From Aporrectodea caliginosa (lineage: Eukaryota > Annelida > Clitellata > Crassiclitellata > Lumbricidae), in assembly GCA_020284085.1 (NCBI GenBank), contig JACEVL010000521.1, positions 274,001 to 338,000 on the forward strand: DNA of 64,000 nucleotides, given 5' to 3'. The translations under genes were made by a program, and so were the position numbers. Within the stretch, counting starts at the first letter, position 1; each line of letters begins with the position of its first letter. This document shows, in pieces, positions 34,646 through 46,086 of this stretch. The notes under the pieces are model-generated. The model saw only the letters and a program-made list of their open reading frames with translations. It searched no databases and was not told the DNA's origin.

Positions 34646-37233
34646 TTAACTTCTGAAGTATGTAACAGTTCACTTTTATTAACTTCTCACTTAATCTACC
34701 TTAGTAACTTTGTAAGGAGGGCATTATCAAATTACAGTACTGTATCGTGAAGAACATGTGTACAATGCATTGGCCTGCCCTTTGCTCTGGAATGATCTTC
34801 CCTCTATGACTCGTTCCATGATTTTAGCTGGGGGCATTGCTGCCTCTGCCTGTAGTCTGAAGACTTTTCTTTTCTCATGGCCTCTTCAGACTGGGAGCGC
34901 CTCTGATTAGGTTGTACTGGGAGAGGAGCTTTTGAAATTCATAAATACAATACAACACAACTGACTGTTTTATGCTAAAGAGTTTTGACTCTAAGGAGTT
35001 TTTTTCTGTAGGAGACAATTCTATAAATTGAATAACTTGTTCTGAAAATACAATGGTCTGAAAATACAAGACCAAATATTGAAGTGATCATTCATTGACT
35101 ATTGACAGCACTATATATCAATTACAGCACACATAAATTTGTCGTTACATTACATTGATTGAATTATGTACGTAACACATGCATGCAGGCACAAGTTTTT
35201 CTGTAGCTACCATATAGCCTTGTGCCTTGATCACTTATTAAGCAAGATCCTGCACCATTGCTGCAAGTCTACACAGCTGCCATGACATTTCAAGTCCCTC
35301 TTTATGCTAGCCCAAGATATATCCAACATGGTCATAGTTGGTACACAAACACGATCTAGCTCATTAAATGATTTCACACAGCACCAATATCTGTACATAA
35401 GCATTAATACATAGCTCTAAGCAACTGTGTTTGCAAAGCAAACAGCTGTTTGAGATTCTAACACAGAAACTCTCTACAGGGAGGCTTGAACCAGCACACC
35501 TTGTTACAAGTATTGTTTACAAAGCCTTACCATGAGCCATTCCAAGAAGAGAAACAGCCTTGGTTGTGATCTCTAGGCTGTTGGGATCTGCAACTGACGT
35601 CACCGACACGTTCTGGTGTCCAACATGAGGAACGTCATCAGTGACGATATACTGTCGGTGTTCAACGTTCAAGTTGTCGACTTTAAGACTTTCAACGTAC
35701 ACATTTCGTCTGAGAAAGAACAACAAATTTAGACAATGCATCACCTCCACTAGCGAGAAGATGACTAAATGTTTATATTAAGGCTGGGCAATTTAACGTG
35801 TTATTAATGCGTTAATTCATTAACGCAATTAAATGTTAACGCAGTTAACACGATTGTCACTGCACCCATTATTTCTAGAAATGTGCTTAAACAATTCTTG
35901 ATAAAACCGCTCAGTTTAAACTTTAAACTTTAAAGTAAAAACTAAAAAGTAAAAACAAGTAGTAAAAGCATGTTTGCTTTTTGTTTATTGGCTGCAAGCA
36001 TTTATACATTGCATATTCAACATAACTACTCAGTCGGTAGACTAGTTGTGCTTGTTATCTATATTGCAACATGCATTAAAATTTAATCGCATTATTAAAA
36101 TTGTGTCAGTGACTTTACTGGTCCGGTTAACTACTATGCGCCTCATCGCATGCAGTTCCTGGTCTGCACACGGATGGTGGCTCATTTCAGAGGTATGACT
36201 CTCTCTGGCTATCATAATCTAATCTATACATGGGAACCTTACATTGTGTGGCACCCACTCAAATGGGCAGTGGTGGTGAAGGATTCCATCTGATCAATTC
36301 GTCGAAAAATCGGCAGGGTCAAGGCCATATGGCTGCTATAGAAACACGTGTACATATTCTACATTTGCAACAGTAACTTAATAACTGTGTACAGACCAGC
36401 AGTATGTCCTCAATCACGTGTGGGAAAATTACTCGGAGAAATGTAAATGAATTACAAATTACTTTTGGACGTGAAATATAATTTAAAATGACAAAATACA
36501 TCTACAGGAAAATGTAATTGAATTACAAATTGTAATTTACAAATTATGTGATTTCAAGTAATTTCAATTATGTAATTTCAATTACTGCCCATCCCTGTCC
36601 TCAATTAATATTTGTCTTATGCCTTTTCCTTACGTTACTTTTTAGTGCAGTCCAGAGCTGTCTGCCTTTCCACTGGTCTGCCCTACAAATCTTGCAACCA
36701 ACAGAATTGAACGCTATCCATTCTCCACCCAAATCAATTTCAACAAAGTGCCTCACTTAGCTTTTAGGGCATAGAAAAAATGCTGGGCTTAAGACTAAAT
36801 GTACTTTAATGTTTCCATAACATAATTTCAAATAGCATTTTCAGGAAAAATTAATAAATTATGAAACAAAGGGATTTGCACAGGAGTTCATCTTATCTTT
36901 GGGGTTACCTATGGGCAGCATATCAATCTATCAGCAGTCGGTATGAGTATTTATGCGCTGTAGAAATCTCAAAACTACGAATGTAGTCCTATGTCTACAA
37001 TGCTATGTGCAGTTGAGTACTGGCAATGAACTTCTAAAATGTACTTTGTTAACAAGTACGCACACTTTGGGGTGTATGTCAGTCAAGTAGTTCGGATCCT
37101 TCAGAAACTTGAACACGAGACTCGGATCATGCTTGATAAACTTCGTCAGCTGAAAATTCACGGGCGTGCTCTGCAGAAAGTAGTATGCAAGGCCGGCCAA
37201 CACCGCTCCCAACAACCCAATATACTGAAACAT
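34040..37233 (-). CDS. START/SRPBCC-like membrane-anchored protein, tandem copy 2
   Basis: Exons 37233-37064, 35709-35531, 34257-34040 join in frame into 188 residues. Exons 1 and 2 have the same lengths (170, 179) and phases as copy 1. The anchor YIGLLGAVLAGLAYYFL and most of exon 1 are identical. Differences elsewhere are mostly conservative (VFVESLKVNNLNIEHRQF against VYVESLKVDNLNVEHRQY), suggesting selection on both copies. The C-terminus reads through the copy 1 stop to add FVDRAS. Function as for copy 1: fold-level inference only. It is head-to-head with the MPV17L2-like gene, 2.2 kb apart. Confidence 0.65.
34370..34655 (+). mobile_element. LINE 3' end with (AAT)n tail
   Basis: RVVASREWNRLS-type RT C-terminal remnant followed by (ATA)n at 34610-34643. 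Not present in duplication copy 1. Confidence 0.6.
34755..34945 (+). mobile_element. LINE 3' end, decayed
   Basis: GCTCTGGAATGATCTTCCCTC (WN-LP motif region), then GGGAGCGCCTCTGATTAGG and GAGCTTTTGAAATTCATAAA, the conserved 3' end. Confidence 0.6.
35531..35709 (-). CDS. START-like copy 2, exon 2
   Basis: Acceptor CTTTCTCAG; encodes RNVYVESLKVDNLNVEHRQY to GMAH; donor GTAAGG. Confidence 0.72.
35780..36115. mobile_element. possible decayed hAT-like MITE
   Basis: GGCTGGGCAATTTAACG and TTAACGCAATTAAATGTTAA at one side, AAATTTAATCGCATTATTAA at the other. Ends too decayed for a target duplication. Absent from the corresponding place in duplication copy 1. Confidence 0.4.
37064..37233 (-). CDS. 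START-like copy 2, exon 1
   Basis: ATG at 37233; anchor plus FIKHDPSLVFKFLKDPNYLT; donor GTGCGT as in copy 1. Confidence 0.7.
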
Positions 37234-37326
37234 TGTGTTGCCTACAACACAAATTACGATTTCTGATGTACTCCATAGTTTTCTATCATCTGACCGCCTA
37301 ATAATACAATTTCTTGTTTACATTTA

Positions 37327-37496
37327 GAATCGGGGTGCGGAGGTTTTTCTCACGTCGAGAGTGAGTGTCGGTTATGGCCAGGTTAGGCGTCGTCAGAGTC
37401 GGTTAGGGTTAGTGTCGTCATTAGAAACACGGTATCTCCCACGCAGCATGCCAAAAGATGCCGTAAAACGTCAGTAGACCGACGCACCCCGATACT
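37327..37496. mobile_element. short inverted-repeat element (MITE)
   Basis: ATCGGGGTGCG near the left end and CGCACCCCGAT near the right end are inverted; interior TGCCAAAAGATGCCG resembles the element at 23026. Confidence 0.5.
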
Positions 37497-39407
37497 CAAT
37501 GCTTACCGAATTTTTAAACAAAAGGCCCGAAATCTTACGTTTTTCTCCCGGAAATTCTGGGTGTGGTCTTAACCAGTGCGACCACAGCTTGGAAATTTTC
37601 CCAAGATGTACAGTGATATATGTACAGGGATTTTGGGGGTCCGACTTGGGATCTGGGGATTTTGATCAAATGATGATCTTTATCAGTAAATTTACTCGGA
37701 GAAATGTAAATGAATTACAAATTACTTTTGGACGTGAAATATAATTTAAAATGACAAAATACATCTATATCTTTATCTTTATCTTTATCAGTAAACAGAT
37801 GATCTGGGGATTTTGCCTAGCAATCTTGGGATGTTTTCTAAGGTCTACGGACTAGTTTTTACCGTACTTTGCAACAGTGGCAGCGAATCAGATTAGAAAA
37901 ACTTGCTCAGCCTGAAAGAGGCTTATTATTTTTGTAACTTGTAAACATTGTTAATTCAATGTTATGCTCCCGGGTTTTTTTGCGATTTCTTAGCTAGGCT
38001 TTTTTGTAAATAATTGTGATTGTTAACAGTTAAAACGTATTTCATGTTAAATTTTCATCACAACTATTTCCTTTTCTGTAACTTGGGATATTTGGTACAC
38101 TTTTGGCCAATCTTGGGATTTGTCTGGCAAGATCTTGGGATTTCAGAAAATGGAGAGTGGTCGCACTGGTCTTTACTAGGAATCTTAACACCTGCTATTA
38201 TCGCTCACCCAATAGCCCGATGTTGTAATGTAATATAATGCAATATAATACAATGTAATGTAATATAAATCTTTTAAATACCTCATTACCCACAAAAAAC
38301 CCGTCAGATAAACCAGTTACATACCTGCGCTATATCAAATCAAGTCCGCAATGTCAGAGAGGTCAAGCTGTAACGATCGGACGGGAATCAGACTCAAAAC
38401 ACTAATAAAATAATTGAAATATTATTTTGTGCTGCAGTTTTGGTTTGTAAATTCAAAACAGCGTAGGCTTACTTGTTAAAATACAGTAATCGCATCAAGC
38501 TTGATTTGGCGTAACACTGGCAGGCAACAGTTAGTGGGAAACTTGTGGGGCACCTAGCCATGCATTTCAATGGCTAGCGCGGTGATTGTCAGATCGAAGA
38601 CGTAGGCCTACAGGGTAAATAAGGCACAGCACTTTCAAACAATACAGAAGCGCTGTAAACAACATGCATTGGCTTTGGGTTAGTCATTAATCACACGTTG
38701 AGTTCTCTTGGATGGCCATGTAGGGGTTGTGAATGAAAGATGCCTTATTTTTGTATTGTCAGATGCTGCTTTTTGCTTTATTGTACAGCTTTTACCCTTT
38801 TTCTTCTATGAAGAGAGGTACAGACTTTAAGTATAAGCATTAATTAAATATACCTGTAAACAAGATGTTATTATTATTCTTGTTATATTATAATAATGAT
38901 TTTGATTACTACTATTATTATAATTATTATATAATTATTATTGTTTAATTATTATATTGTAAATAATATATTGCATTTCTTACATGTGGATGGTCAGTGA
39001 AACTAAATCTGCCGTACAAAGCAATGATGAGTAAAGGACTTGCTCAAGGTCCCTACACAGTAACCGGTTCAAACCTGTACTATCCACATTACAAACCAAT
39101 TGCTCTAACCAACCGGCTATTGTGCCCCAAAATGTTTATTTGAAAGAACTTCATATATCAGATTCACTTTTATATGTGACTTTGCACACTTTTAAATTTT
39201 TTTAATGATAATAAGTTACTGCTATTGAAAACTGCAAACATAAAATTTGGAGTGCCTTGGAGTTTGTTATGTAAGAAGTAGGCTACTGAACAAATTGACA
39301 AATACAGTATAATTAAGTGATTCTGATAACTGTTACCTTTCAGGTTGGTGAATAATATTATGAACCTATAGAAAGGTCTGTACACAGGGAGCTACTGGAC
39401 TTCAGGA
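37497..39407. other. intergenic region between START-like copy 2 and the MPV17L2-like gene
   Basis: No gene recognised. Contains a second copy of a short block (TTTACTCGGAGAAATGTAAA at 37687, first at 36430), AT-rich sequence at 38860-38970 and a SINE at 39000. Should include the MPV17L2 promoter, not resolvable. Confidence 0.5.
39000..39125 (-). repeat. tRNA-derived SINE
   Basis: Plus reading: GACTTGCTCAAGGTCCCTAC, then inverted B box GGTTCAAACCTGTACTATCC and inverted A box CTCTAACCAACCGGC. Confidence 0.7.
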
Positions 39408-39579
39408 ATGTCTTTCATACGCCAAACGATCAGCCGTCTCTTCACAAAGCGATACCTACTTGTTACAAACACAATTGGCAGCGGTGTTCTGATGGGCCTT
39501 GGCGATCTAGGAGTCCAGCTGGTCGAGAAAAGTACTAGAAAGGAAACTGGGCATTTTAACATTGATTGGCATAGAACAG
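39408..39579 (+). CDS. MPV17L2: MPV17L2-like exon 1
   Basis: ATG at 39408; encodes FTKRYLLVTNTIGSGVLMGL and GDLGVQLVEK. Donor GTACCA, phase 1. Confidence 0.88.
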
Positions 39580-42500
39580 GTACCAGTATGAACTAAGACT
39601 GTTAGACATAGTTGCTTTATGACTCTAAACATTCTTGCATTATGACTCTAAATATCTACATGTAGGTGAGCAATAATATTGTATGTATGTATGTATGTAT
39701 GAGCACTTGTTATAGCGCCCCTTCAAGATTTCTACTCAGAGGCGCTCCCGACTACAGTGCGGACACTGAATCGGAGTTTCACGCCGAAGCGCATGAGCAA
39801 TTACGAGTGAAGGACTTGCCCAGGGTCCCTACGCGGCGGCTTGAGGTGGATTCGAACTCGCAACCCTCCGGCTGCAAGGCACCGAACATACCCCTACACC
39901 ACCGCGCCCCACATTGTGCAGTGCCTATCAAGAACCTAGCAAAACAGGGTTATCTAACACATCTAAAAAGACGTTGCTTACGAAAAGCTGTGCACATTTA
40001 TCATTTTTGTAGGCGTTATAGCAAATGTAATGTGTTATTATTACTCTTGTTATCATTTGTAAACATCATAAATTTAATGAATTATCATTACATTTATTAT
40101 CATTTGCATACATTAGAGTACCGGTAATTGTAATTTTTATCTTTGTATTTGTAGTCAGTTGTGAATATTATAGTAATTTTAATGTTTTATCACTATATTT
40201 GTTTCCATTTGTAAATGTTATAGTAATTGCAATGTTTAGTCATTATTTGTAAATATTATAATAATTATAATGTTTTTTCATTGCCTATCCATTATCATTT
40301 GTAAACATTGTAGTTGTCATTGTAAACCTGAAATTTCGGCCATGCACAAAAATTTCTGCTTATTTATTACATCAGGTAAGATCATGGACTCATCGATCTT
40401 CAAGTGACGACTTATATGTTATGATCATGAACATATCAATTGGTCATGATCTATATGATCGTGAAGTTTCAGTGCATTATGGTTCATAACTATAAAACTA
40501 TAAATGCTCTTATATTTACATTACTTTTAAGTTTACAATTACATTACATGCTTTTCCAGGTCGTCTTTGCATAATAGGACTTGGTATGGGGCCACTCCTT
40601 CATGTCTGGTACAAGTTCCTCGATCGAAGGTTTCCTGTTATCCGTGCTGTTTCAGTGGCCAAAAAGGTTTTGGTGGATCAGGCGATTGCCAGTCCAGTCT
40701 TAATTGTTTATTTCTTCATAGGTGAGAACTGTCACTAATTAATTTTGTTGTAATTGTAATTATAAGTGCTCAGTTGTATAGTGCCTCTTCAAGAAACCTC
40801 ATCAGAGGTTTCTCTGACCTAAATGTACAAGACCACGATCGAACAGAATAGTCTTTAACCGCTTGTGAAATAGAAGCATAGAAAGTAGAAGAAGCTCGTG
40901 TCGCAGATTGCACGGAAGCCTGTTCCAGAATGAGGGGCTGACCATGGAAAAGCTTCCATGTGGCACCATGTGACCATGGGATAACGAGATAGCCGCGTGT
41001 TGCAGAACGAAGAGATCTGTGGCCAGGTAAGTACAACAAAGGATATAGCTTTCTAAGGTAAGATGAAGCGCAACCACTGTTTTTAATAGATTAGTAAAAT
41101 GATTGTAATCTTATTGAAAAACTTCTGTTTCAACGTTTGTAAAACGTAAGTAAGTATATTCTTTATTAACCAATTGCTAATCACACTTTCGTGAACACTT
41201 GTGCACACTCTATATTGCAGACAAATCATCATCCAGTTGGCCAATATTATTTCTCCTTTGATTTGTATACTAAGAGTGAAATTAAGATGTTGCTTTCTTT
41301 GATTTTATTACACAGGAGTTATGTTACACATGTTTTCTCATTAAGTGCTGCGCTGTAGTTGCAACGTTTTTTTGTGGTGTAGTTTCAATAGTGCATATTT
41401 TCTTCTTTACGCTGACAAGCTGTTATTTTGTTTTGATTAGGTACCGGGTTTTTGGAAGGACGTTCCTTTGAGCACAGTTTCCAAGAACTGAAAAGGAAAT
41501 TCCTAGCAGTTTATTTGGTCAGTTGAGTGGCTCATTTTCTTGACAAGATCTTATCTTATCGAATGACTTCAATGGTGCCATAATCATATTGTGCAAGATG
41601 TCAGTCAATGTCTCTTCAGGTGAAATTGCTGTCACTTATATTTTGTGAGAAGAGGGATTTGGTTACTTTGCCAGACGTTACTGTATTTTTATTATTATTA
41701 TTATTGTTATTAAGCACATTTATTAAATGCCACTACCTAATGACCAAGCATCAATCGATGGCGCTGAACAATTGGGAGTGAAGGACTTGCTCAAGGTTCC
41801 CACACAGTAATTATCTCAGGGGAGGCTCGAACCCATACTCTCCATGTTAAAAACCAGTTAGAATGTGTAGATAAGTGTTTTCACGTTTTGATTTAATTCG
41901 GTCGTCACTTATTCTAAATTTCAGGTTGATGTGGCAGTGTGGCCAGCAGCTCAGACAATCAACTTTTTGCTGCTACCTCCACGCTTTCGAGTCATCTATG
42001 TGGCAACACTTGCTCTCGTATACAACATGTTCCTGTCCGTAATGAAACACATGGTTGGTGTAGTAATGAAATTGCGGCACTGCTTCATTACTATTTTGGT
42101 ATACATCATTAAGTAATTGTAAATTTATATAGCACCACTTCAAGGCAGACTCATCAGAGGTGCTCCCGAACGAACACAATGGAGCAGCGATCGGGCAGAA
42201 TGGTCTATGAGTGTTTGTGGAAAAGAGACTGAGGAGTTCATGTTGGAGGTTGTAAGGCAATTTATTCCAGGAGGATGGGTCAATCCCAAAGGATAGTGGT
42301 AAGAAGTGAATTTTATCTTTTTTAACATGCCAAGACTCTTAGCTTCTTGCAACCAGTCAGCTGTCCCATGCAGAAGGACCAGCAAGAGGCGCTTGCTATA
42401 ATTTATCTTTTTCCATTTACATGCGTAGCTGGTAGGCTTGATAAAGGTAAATTTTCCATTTATCTTTTCACTTGAATTACGTTTTTCAATATATGTTACC

Positions 42501-43404
42501 TATTATCATGTACCTGATACGCTTGGTTGCCAATTGTTTATGTATCTGCTTTCATCTTTGCATGTAGGACTAGAGAGTCCTGCTGGATAATTGAAAATTA
42601 CTCATTTTGTTGTTTAACCATTTAAATTGTAATGAATGGTTGCTAGATTGAAGTTTCTAATTCACCCAAAAGATCTCTCCCAACACCAAATCCTGTGAGG
42701 ATAAAATCAGGAATATAATGATTATTGATTTCCTTAACCTTTGCATGTCGCTGTCAACTTCAACCATACTTTGTATGGAGATGGCCCAGATGCAATAATG
42801 ATGTTTTTTATTAATGTGTGTGTACTAAAAAACTGTACCAGTTACCATATTCGAGTATTAATATTTTGTGAATGAAGGTACGAAGTATATTGCACAAACC
42901 TCCAAATGTTTGGGTGGTCTGGGATATTAATTTTATTAACTTGTGAGTACTTGAAACTGTACCAATTGCTTCTTCTTGTGTAGTAGTATTTTGTGAATGA
43001 GAGTACCGGTACAAAGCATATTGCACAAACCTCAATATGTTTGGGAGGTCCGCTTTATTAATTTTATTAATTTGTGAGTACTTGAAAACTGTACCAGTTA
43101 CTATTCGAGTACTAGTATTGAGTCAATGGGGGTACTAAGGATACTGCAGAAGTCTGCAAATGAGTTGGGTCTGGTACAGTTGATAGTTGGGTCTGGTATA
43201 TATTTTTCAGTTGATAGTTGAAGCAGATTCCTGTTAGTCTCTTTCAGAATTACTCAGTTTTTCATATTCAACATTTGGCAACATTTCTGTGATGTCTTGC
43301 AGGAAGATAAAGCTGATGCTTTGGTCGGCTTCATCAACAAATCCATTTCTCGTATTTTACACAGCATTGACAACTGCAATCATGGTTTTATACTTTTTAT
43401 TTAA
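39408..43404 (+). CDS. MPV17L2: MPV17-like protein 2 (Mpv17/PMP22 family), 5 exons
   Basis: Exons 39408-39579, 40560-40721, 41441-41517, 41925-42053, 43303-43404 join in frame (phases 1, 2-to-1 and 0) into 213 residues, close to the 206 of human MPV17L2. Conserved stretches: RYLLVTNTIGSGVLMGLGDL, GLGMGPLLHVWYKFLDR, VAKKVLVDQAIASPV, TGFLEGRSFEHSFQELKRKF and the family hallmark VWPAAQTINFLLLPPRFRVI. The family protein is a four-segment inner mitochondrial membrane protein connected with mitochondrial ribosome assembly. The C-terminal exon, EDKADALVGFINKSISRILH to a TAA, is lineage-specific. Choice over MPV17 or PXMP2 rests on the LVTNT..G..M..GD start and the FLEG motif. Confidence 0.9.
39705..39915 (-). 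repeat. tRNA-derived SINE with LINE-type 3' end, nearly complete
   Basis: Minus strand: A box GTGGTGTAGGGGTA, B box GAGTTCGAATCC, central GACCCTGGGCAAGTCCTTCA, GCTTCGGCGTG, then GGGAGCGCCTCTGAGTAGAA and CTTGAAGGGGCGCTATAAC, the same hairpin end as the LINEs. Confidence 0.85.
40560..40721 (+). CDS. MPV17L2: MPV17L2-like exon 2
   Basis: Acceptor TTTTCCAG; encodes GRLCIIGLGMGPLLHVWYKF and VDQAIASPVLIVYFFIG; donor GTGAGA. Confidence 0.9.
40765..41060 (-). mobile_element. LINE 3' end in MPV17L2 intron 2
   Basis: Inverted 3' end AGTGCCTCTTCAAGAAACC, then minus-strand SPSFWNRLPCNLRHELL and KTILFDRGLV, the C-terminal RT tail. Confidence 0.75.
41441..41517 (+). CDS. MPV17L2: MPV17L2-like exon 3
   Basis: Acceptor TTGATTAG; encodes TGFLEGRSFEHSFQELKRKF LAVYL; donor GTCAGT. 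Too short for ORF callers. Confidence 0.87.
41735..41865 (-). repeat. tRNA-derived SINE
   Basis: GACCAAGCATCAATCGATGG, GGACTTGCTCAAGGTTCCCA and inverted B box GGCTCGAACCCATACTC. Confidence 0.65.
41925..42053 (+). CDS. MPV17L2: MPV17L2-like exon 4
   Basis: Acceptor ATTTCAG; 43 codons containing VWPAAQTINFLLLPPRFRVI; donor GTTGGT. Confidence 0.9.
42118..42390 (-). mobile_element. LINE 3' end in MPV17L2 intron 4
   Basis: Inverted hairpin end TATATAGCACCACTTCAAGG...CAGAGGTGCTCCC; minus-strand PPGINCLTTSNMNSSVSFPQ remnant. Confidence 0.7.
43303..43404 (+). CDS. MPV17L2: MPV17L2-like exon 5 (last)
   Basis: Acceptor GTCTTGCAG; EDKADALVGFINKSISRILH, then about 13 residues and TAA. It is the only frame that continues exon 4. 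Confidence 0.75.
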   Translation, partial: EDKADALVGFINKSISRILHSIDNCNHGFILFI

Positions 43405-43961
43405 CACTGATATGTTACAATTTAACAGAGCCAAGTATATATATAATATGTTTTCTCTGATTGGTGAAGACATTAACGGGAGCAGGGCTTTGTAATCATT
43501 GGATGGGGAACAGCATTGGTAGAAAATGGCAGGGGCTTTATGGACATCGAGGGGGCATTCATTTACAATTGTGATTTGACCCAGGGTTTATAAGAGAAAG
43601 CTCAGTCTCTGTTACAAACACAGGTATACCCAAACCTTACTGTGCTTGAAGCTCAATCAGTTTATTAGTTCATATTGCATGTGCAAGGTCATTAAATTCG
43701 AATCTGGGGCTTGTGACAAGTGTGCACAGCAGTGATTCCGTCGTAAACAAAAAGAACGGGAACACCGGCATCAGGTGCCACCATGTTAATCTAGACATTT
43801 TTACCGGTATGATGTTCCGGTTGTCAAAAAAGAACCGGAACGCCGTTCCGGTCCCAACCGATCGCTGGTTCACATGGTAGTTACATAGAGTGTTCAGCAT
43901 ACTCAAACCGGCAACGGTTGGATTACAGATCAAGCAAACTACTTTCCTCCGCTTGATGTTT

Positions 43962-44957
43962 TGAGGTATGGGAAGATGCTCTGGAATTTGGAAAGGCGCT
44001 GTAGAATATGAAAAGATATTCTGGAATATGGGATTGTGTTCTGGAATATGGGTAGATGCTGTGGAATATGGAAATGTGTTCTACAATATGTAGGGTTACC
44101 ATACGTCCGGGTTTCCCCGGACATGTCCTCTTTTTATGCCCCTGTCCGGGCGTCCGGGCGGTTTTCCAGAATGTCGGCTATTGTCCGGGTTTTCCACTTT
44201 CTTATTTTCTTACGTGGAACCCATACTTTCGTATAGCTTTACTTGGAGCCTAGGACAACGATGTAGCCAGAAACACGCAAACAAGTATTTATTAGCTCTA
44301 CCTGAGACGATAATAACGTAATAATAGTCCCAGGCTCTACGATAAAACCAGCGGTAGCCATTTTCATGTTGTTGCCATTTAGTTTTGAAGTTTATCGTAT
44401 TTCCTTCTTGGTTAGCGGCAAATGTACCGTAAAACATTGTAATTTAGAAATGTCGAAACGAAAGTGTTCATTAAAAGACACAATGAAAGCAAAATGCGCT
44501 GGCTTTCGTGCAGGTCGATCTGACTAGGAGGCTGAATGCGTAACATCCGACGGTGGAACTTATATTTCAGTTGCAAATAAGGGTGCGCTGGATTGGAAGG
44601 AGAAGTTCACCGGATTTGCGTGGATGTCTTTAAATGAAGCTCCAAGTTGGGATTATGCTGTAGCAATTGTATCATATCTCAAAGAAAAGCAGATAGTTTA
44701 CGATAGCAAGATGTTTTTATCAGTTGAGAGATTATTTTGTACCATGATCAAGCAGACTTGAAAAAGTTATTGGCACACGAAAAGTGGGTGAAGTAGCCGC
44801 CAGATATACCATGTACCTTATACGCTGATGCGGTTTTGATTTTGTGTCCTCTTTTTCATCTGTGAAAATATGGTAACCCTAACAATATGGGAAGAATATG
44901 GTTAGCTTTGTGGAATTACGGACGATGTTCTGGAATATGAGGTGTTCTAGAATGTGG
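43962..44957. repeat. about 22-bp minisatellite (TCTGGAATATGGGAAGATGC), interrupted by a hAT element
   Basis: Units at 43962-44090 and 44890-44957; the halves are separated by the transposon at 44091-44881. Confidence 0.75.
44091..44881. mobile_element. hAT-type transposon with 8-bp target duplication, internally deleted
   Basis: Ends TAGGGTTACCATA and TATGGTAACCCTA are inverted, next to TGTCCTCTTTTT at both ends; target duplication ACAATATG exact (44083-44090, 44882-44889). A remnant frame from ATG at 44450 (MSKRKCSLKDTMKAKCAG) and an open stretch DWKEKFTGFAWMSLNEAP suggest decayed coding sequence. Confidence 0.88.
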
Positions 44958-45274
44958 AACTTGCCACACCAGCAAGCACAATCATGCTCCTCTTAGTACC
45001 CCACTAAAGAGACTCTAGGCTAGTAATGAATCGGTGTCCTCCTTTGTGTTATTTCTCGGCAGTAATTGTCCATTAGTTTGAGATTTTGCTGTACAAGTTA
45101 AAGAAGTTACTACTCGGGTAAAAAGTTCTAATCCAGTTCACTACATAAAACGTTGCAGATAGTGTTTTTGATTATACGTTAGTGCGTCATTTATCACTTC
45201 TCACAGATGACCTCGAATTTCAAATGCTTCGAGTCGCATCGAGTTTCACACTCGAACACAGGAGATTTCTCCTT

Positions 45275-46086
45275 TCAGGTGTGTGACGCGACCACTTTCG
45301 GACCTCCTCCTGGCGGACAGATGTCTGGTCCCTTCATGTCGTCGATGGAAGGCCGGGCCTGGTTGCCGCGTGTCAACGGATGAACGTTCCTTGTCGGAGG
45401 GGCGACGTCCGGGTCCAGCTCATTGTCTTCCTTGCCCTGTAGCTCGTTGACGGTGTCTCCCGCTCGTCCGATGTTCTGGCCACCGAGGGACGTTATCTTG
45501 TTGGCCATTTCGTACTGGATCAGATCGAAGCCCATCGACAGCAGTGACATCCCGAACAGCATGTAGGCTGCGCACGTCAGGAGCTTCAGGCTGCCCTCCG
45601 CATCGCTGCCCGTGTTGTTGAAGCCGGGCACGAGGTCGCCGAGCCCAATCGTTGCCACGGTGATGAAGGTGAAGTAGGCTGCGGCCATTGCGTCCCAGTT
45701 CTCCCAGACGGCGAATATGAGGGCGCCGAGCCCGATGTAGCCGGCGATGACGAGCAGGGTCAGCGTCAGAGGGATCGTTATCTCTTCCTCCTCTTCGTTT
45801 TCGTCATCGTCGTCGTCATCGTCTTCCACTATGGCGTTATGAGTTGTGTTGCCTCCCCACGCCGCTTGGGGCTTGCTGCCAAGGGGTCTGGCGGCGGGTG
45901 GCGGTGGCTGGCGCTTCTTTGCACAGAGGCCGAGGCAGCAGACCTTGACGTAGACGAAGCGAAAGACGACGGCCATGTGCTCCCCGATGTTGGCCAGAGT
46001 GAAGAACATCAACGGCAGACCGATCATGGCGTACGCGATGCAGAACATCCGACCCCAGTCAGTCTTCGGAGTTATGTTCCCGTAAC
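45275..46086 (-). CDS. K2P channel exon 2
   Basis: Acceptor CTGCCTACAG, starts YGNITPKTDWGRMFCIAYAM; ends SHT-stop (45275-45277) after a Pro/Gly-rich cytoplasmic tail. Confidence 0.93.

Larger units (their letters stand above)
33072..37310. repeat. segmental duplication, copy 2
   Basis: Partner of 26612-31790. Lacks the copy 1 elements at 27243, 28742, 29386 and 30628, and carries its own insertions near 34370-34655 and 34755-34945. Confidence 0.88.
43405..45274. other. intergenic region between MPV17L2-like and K2P genes
   Basis: Holds an AT/GAATATGG minisatellite (43962-44957) and a hAT element. The genes converge, so both 3' UTRs should end here. No other gene seen. Confidence 0.5.
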
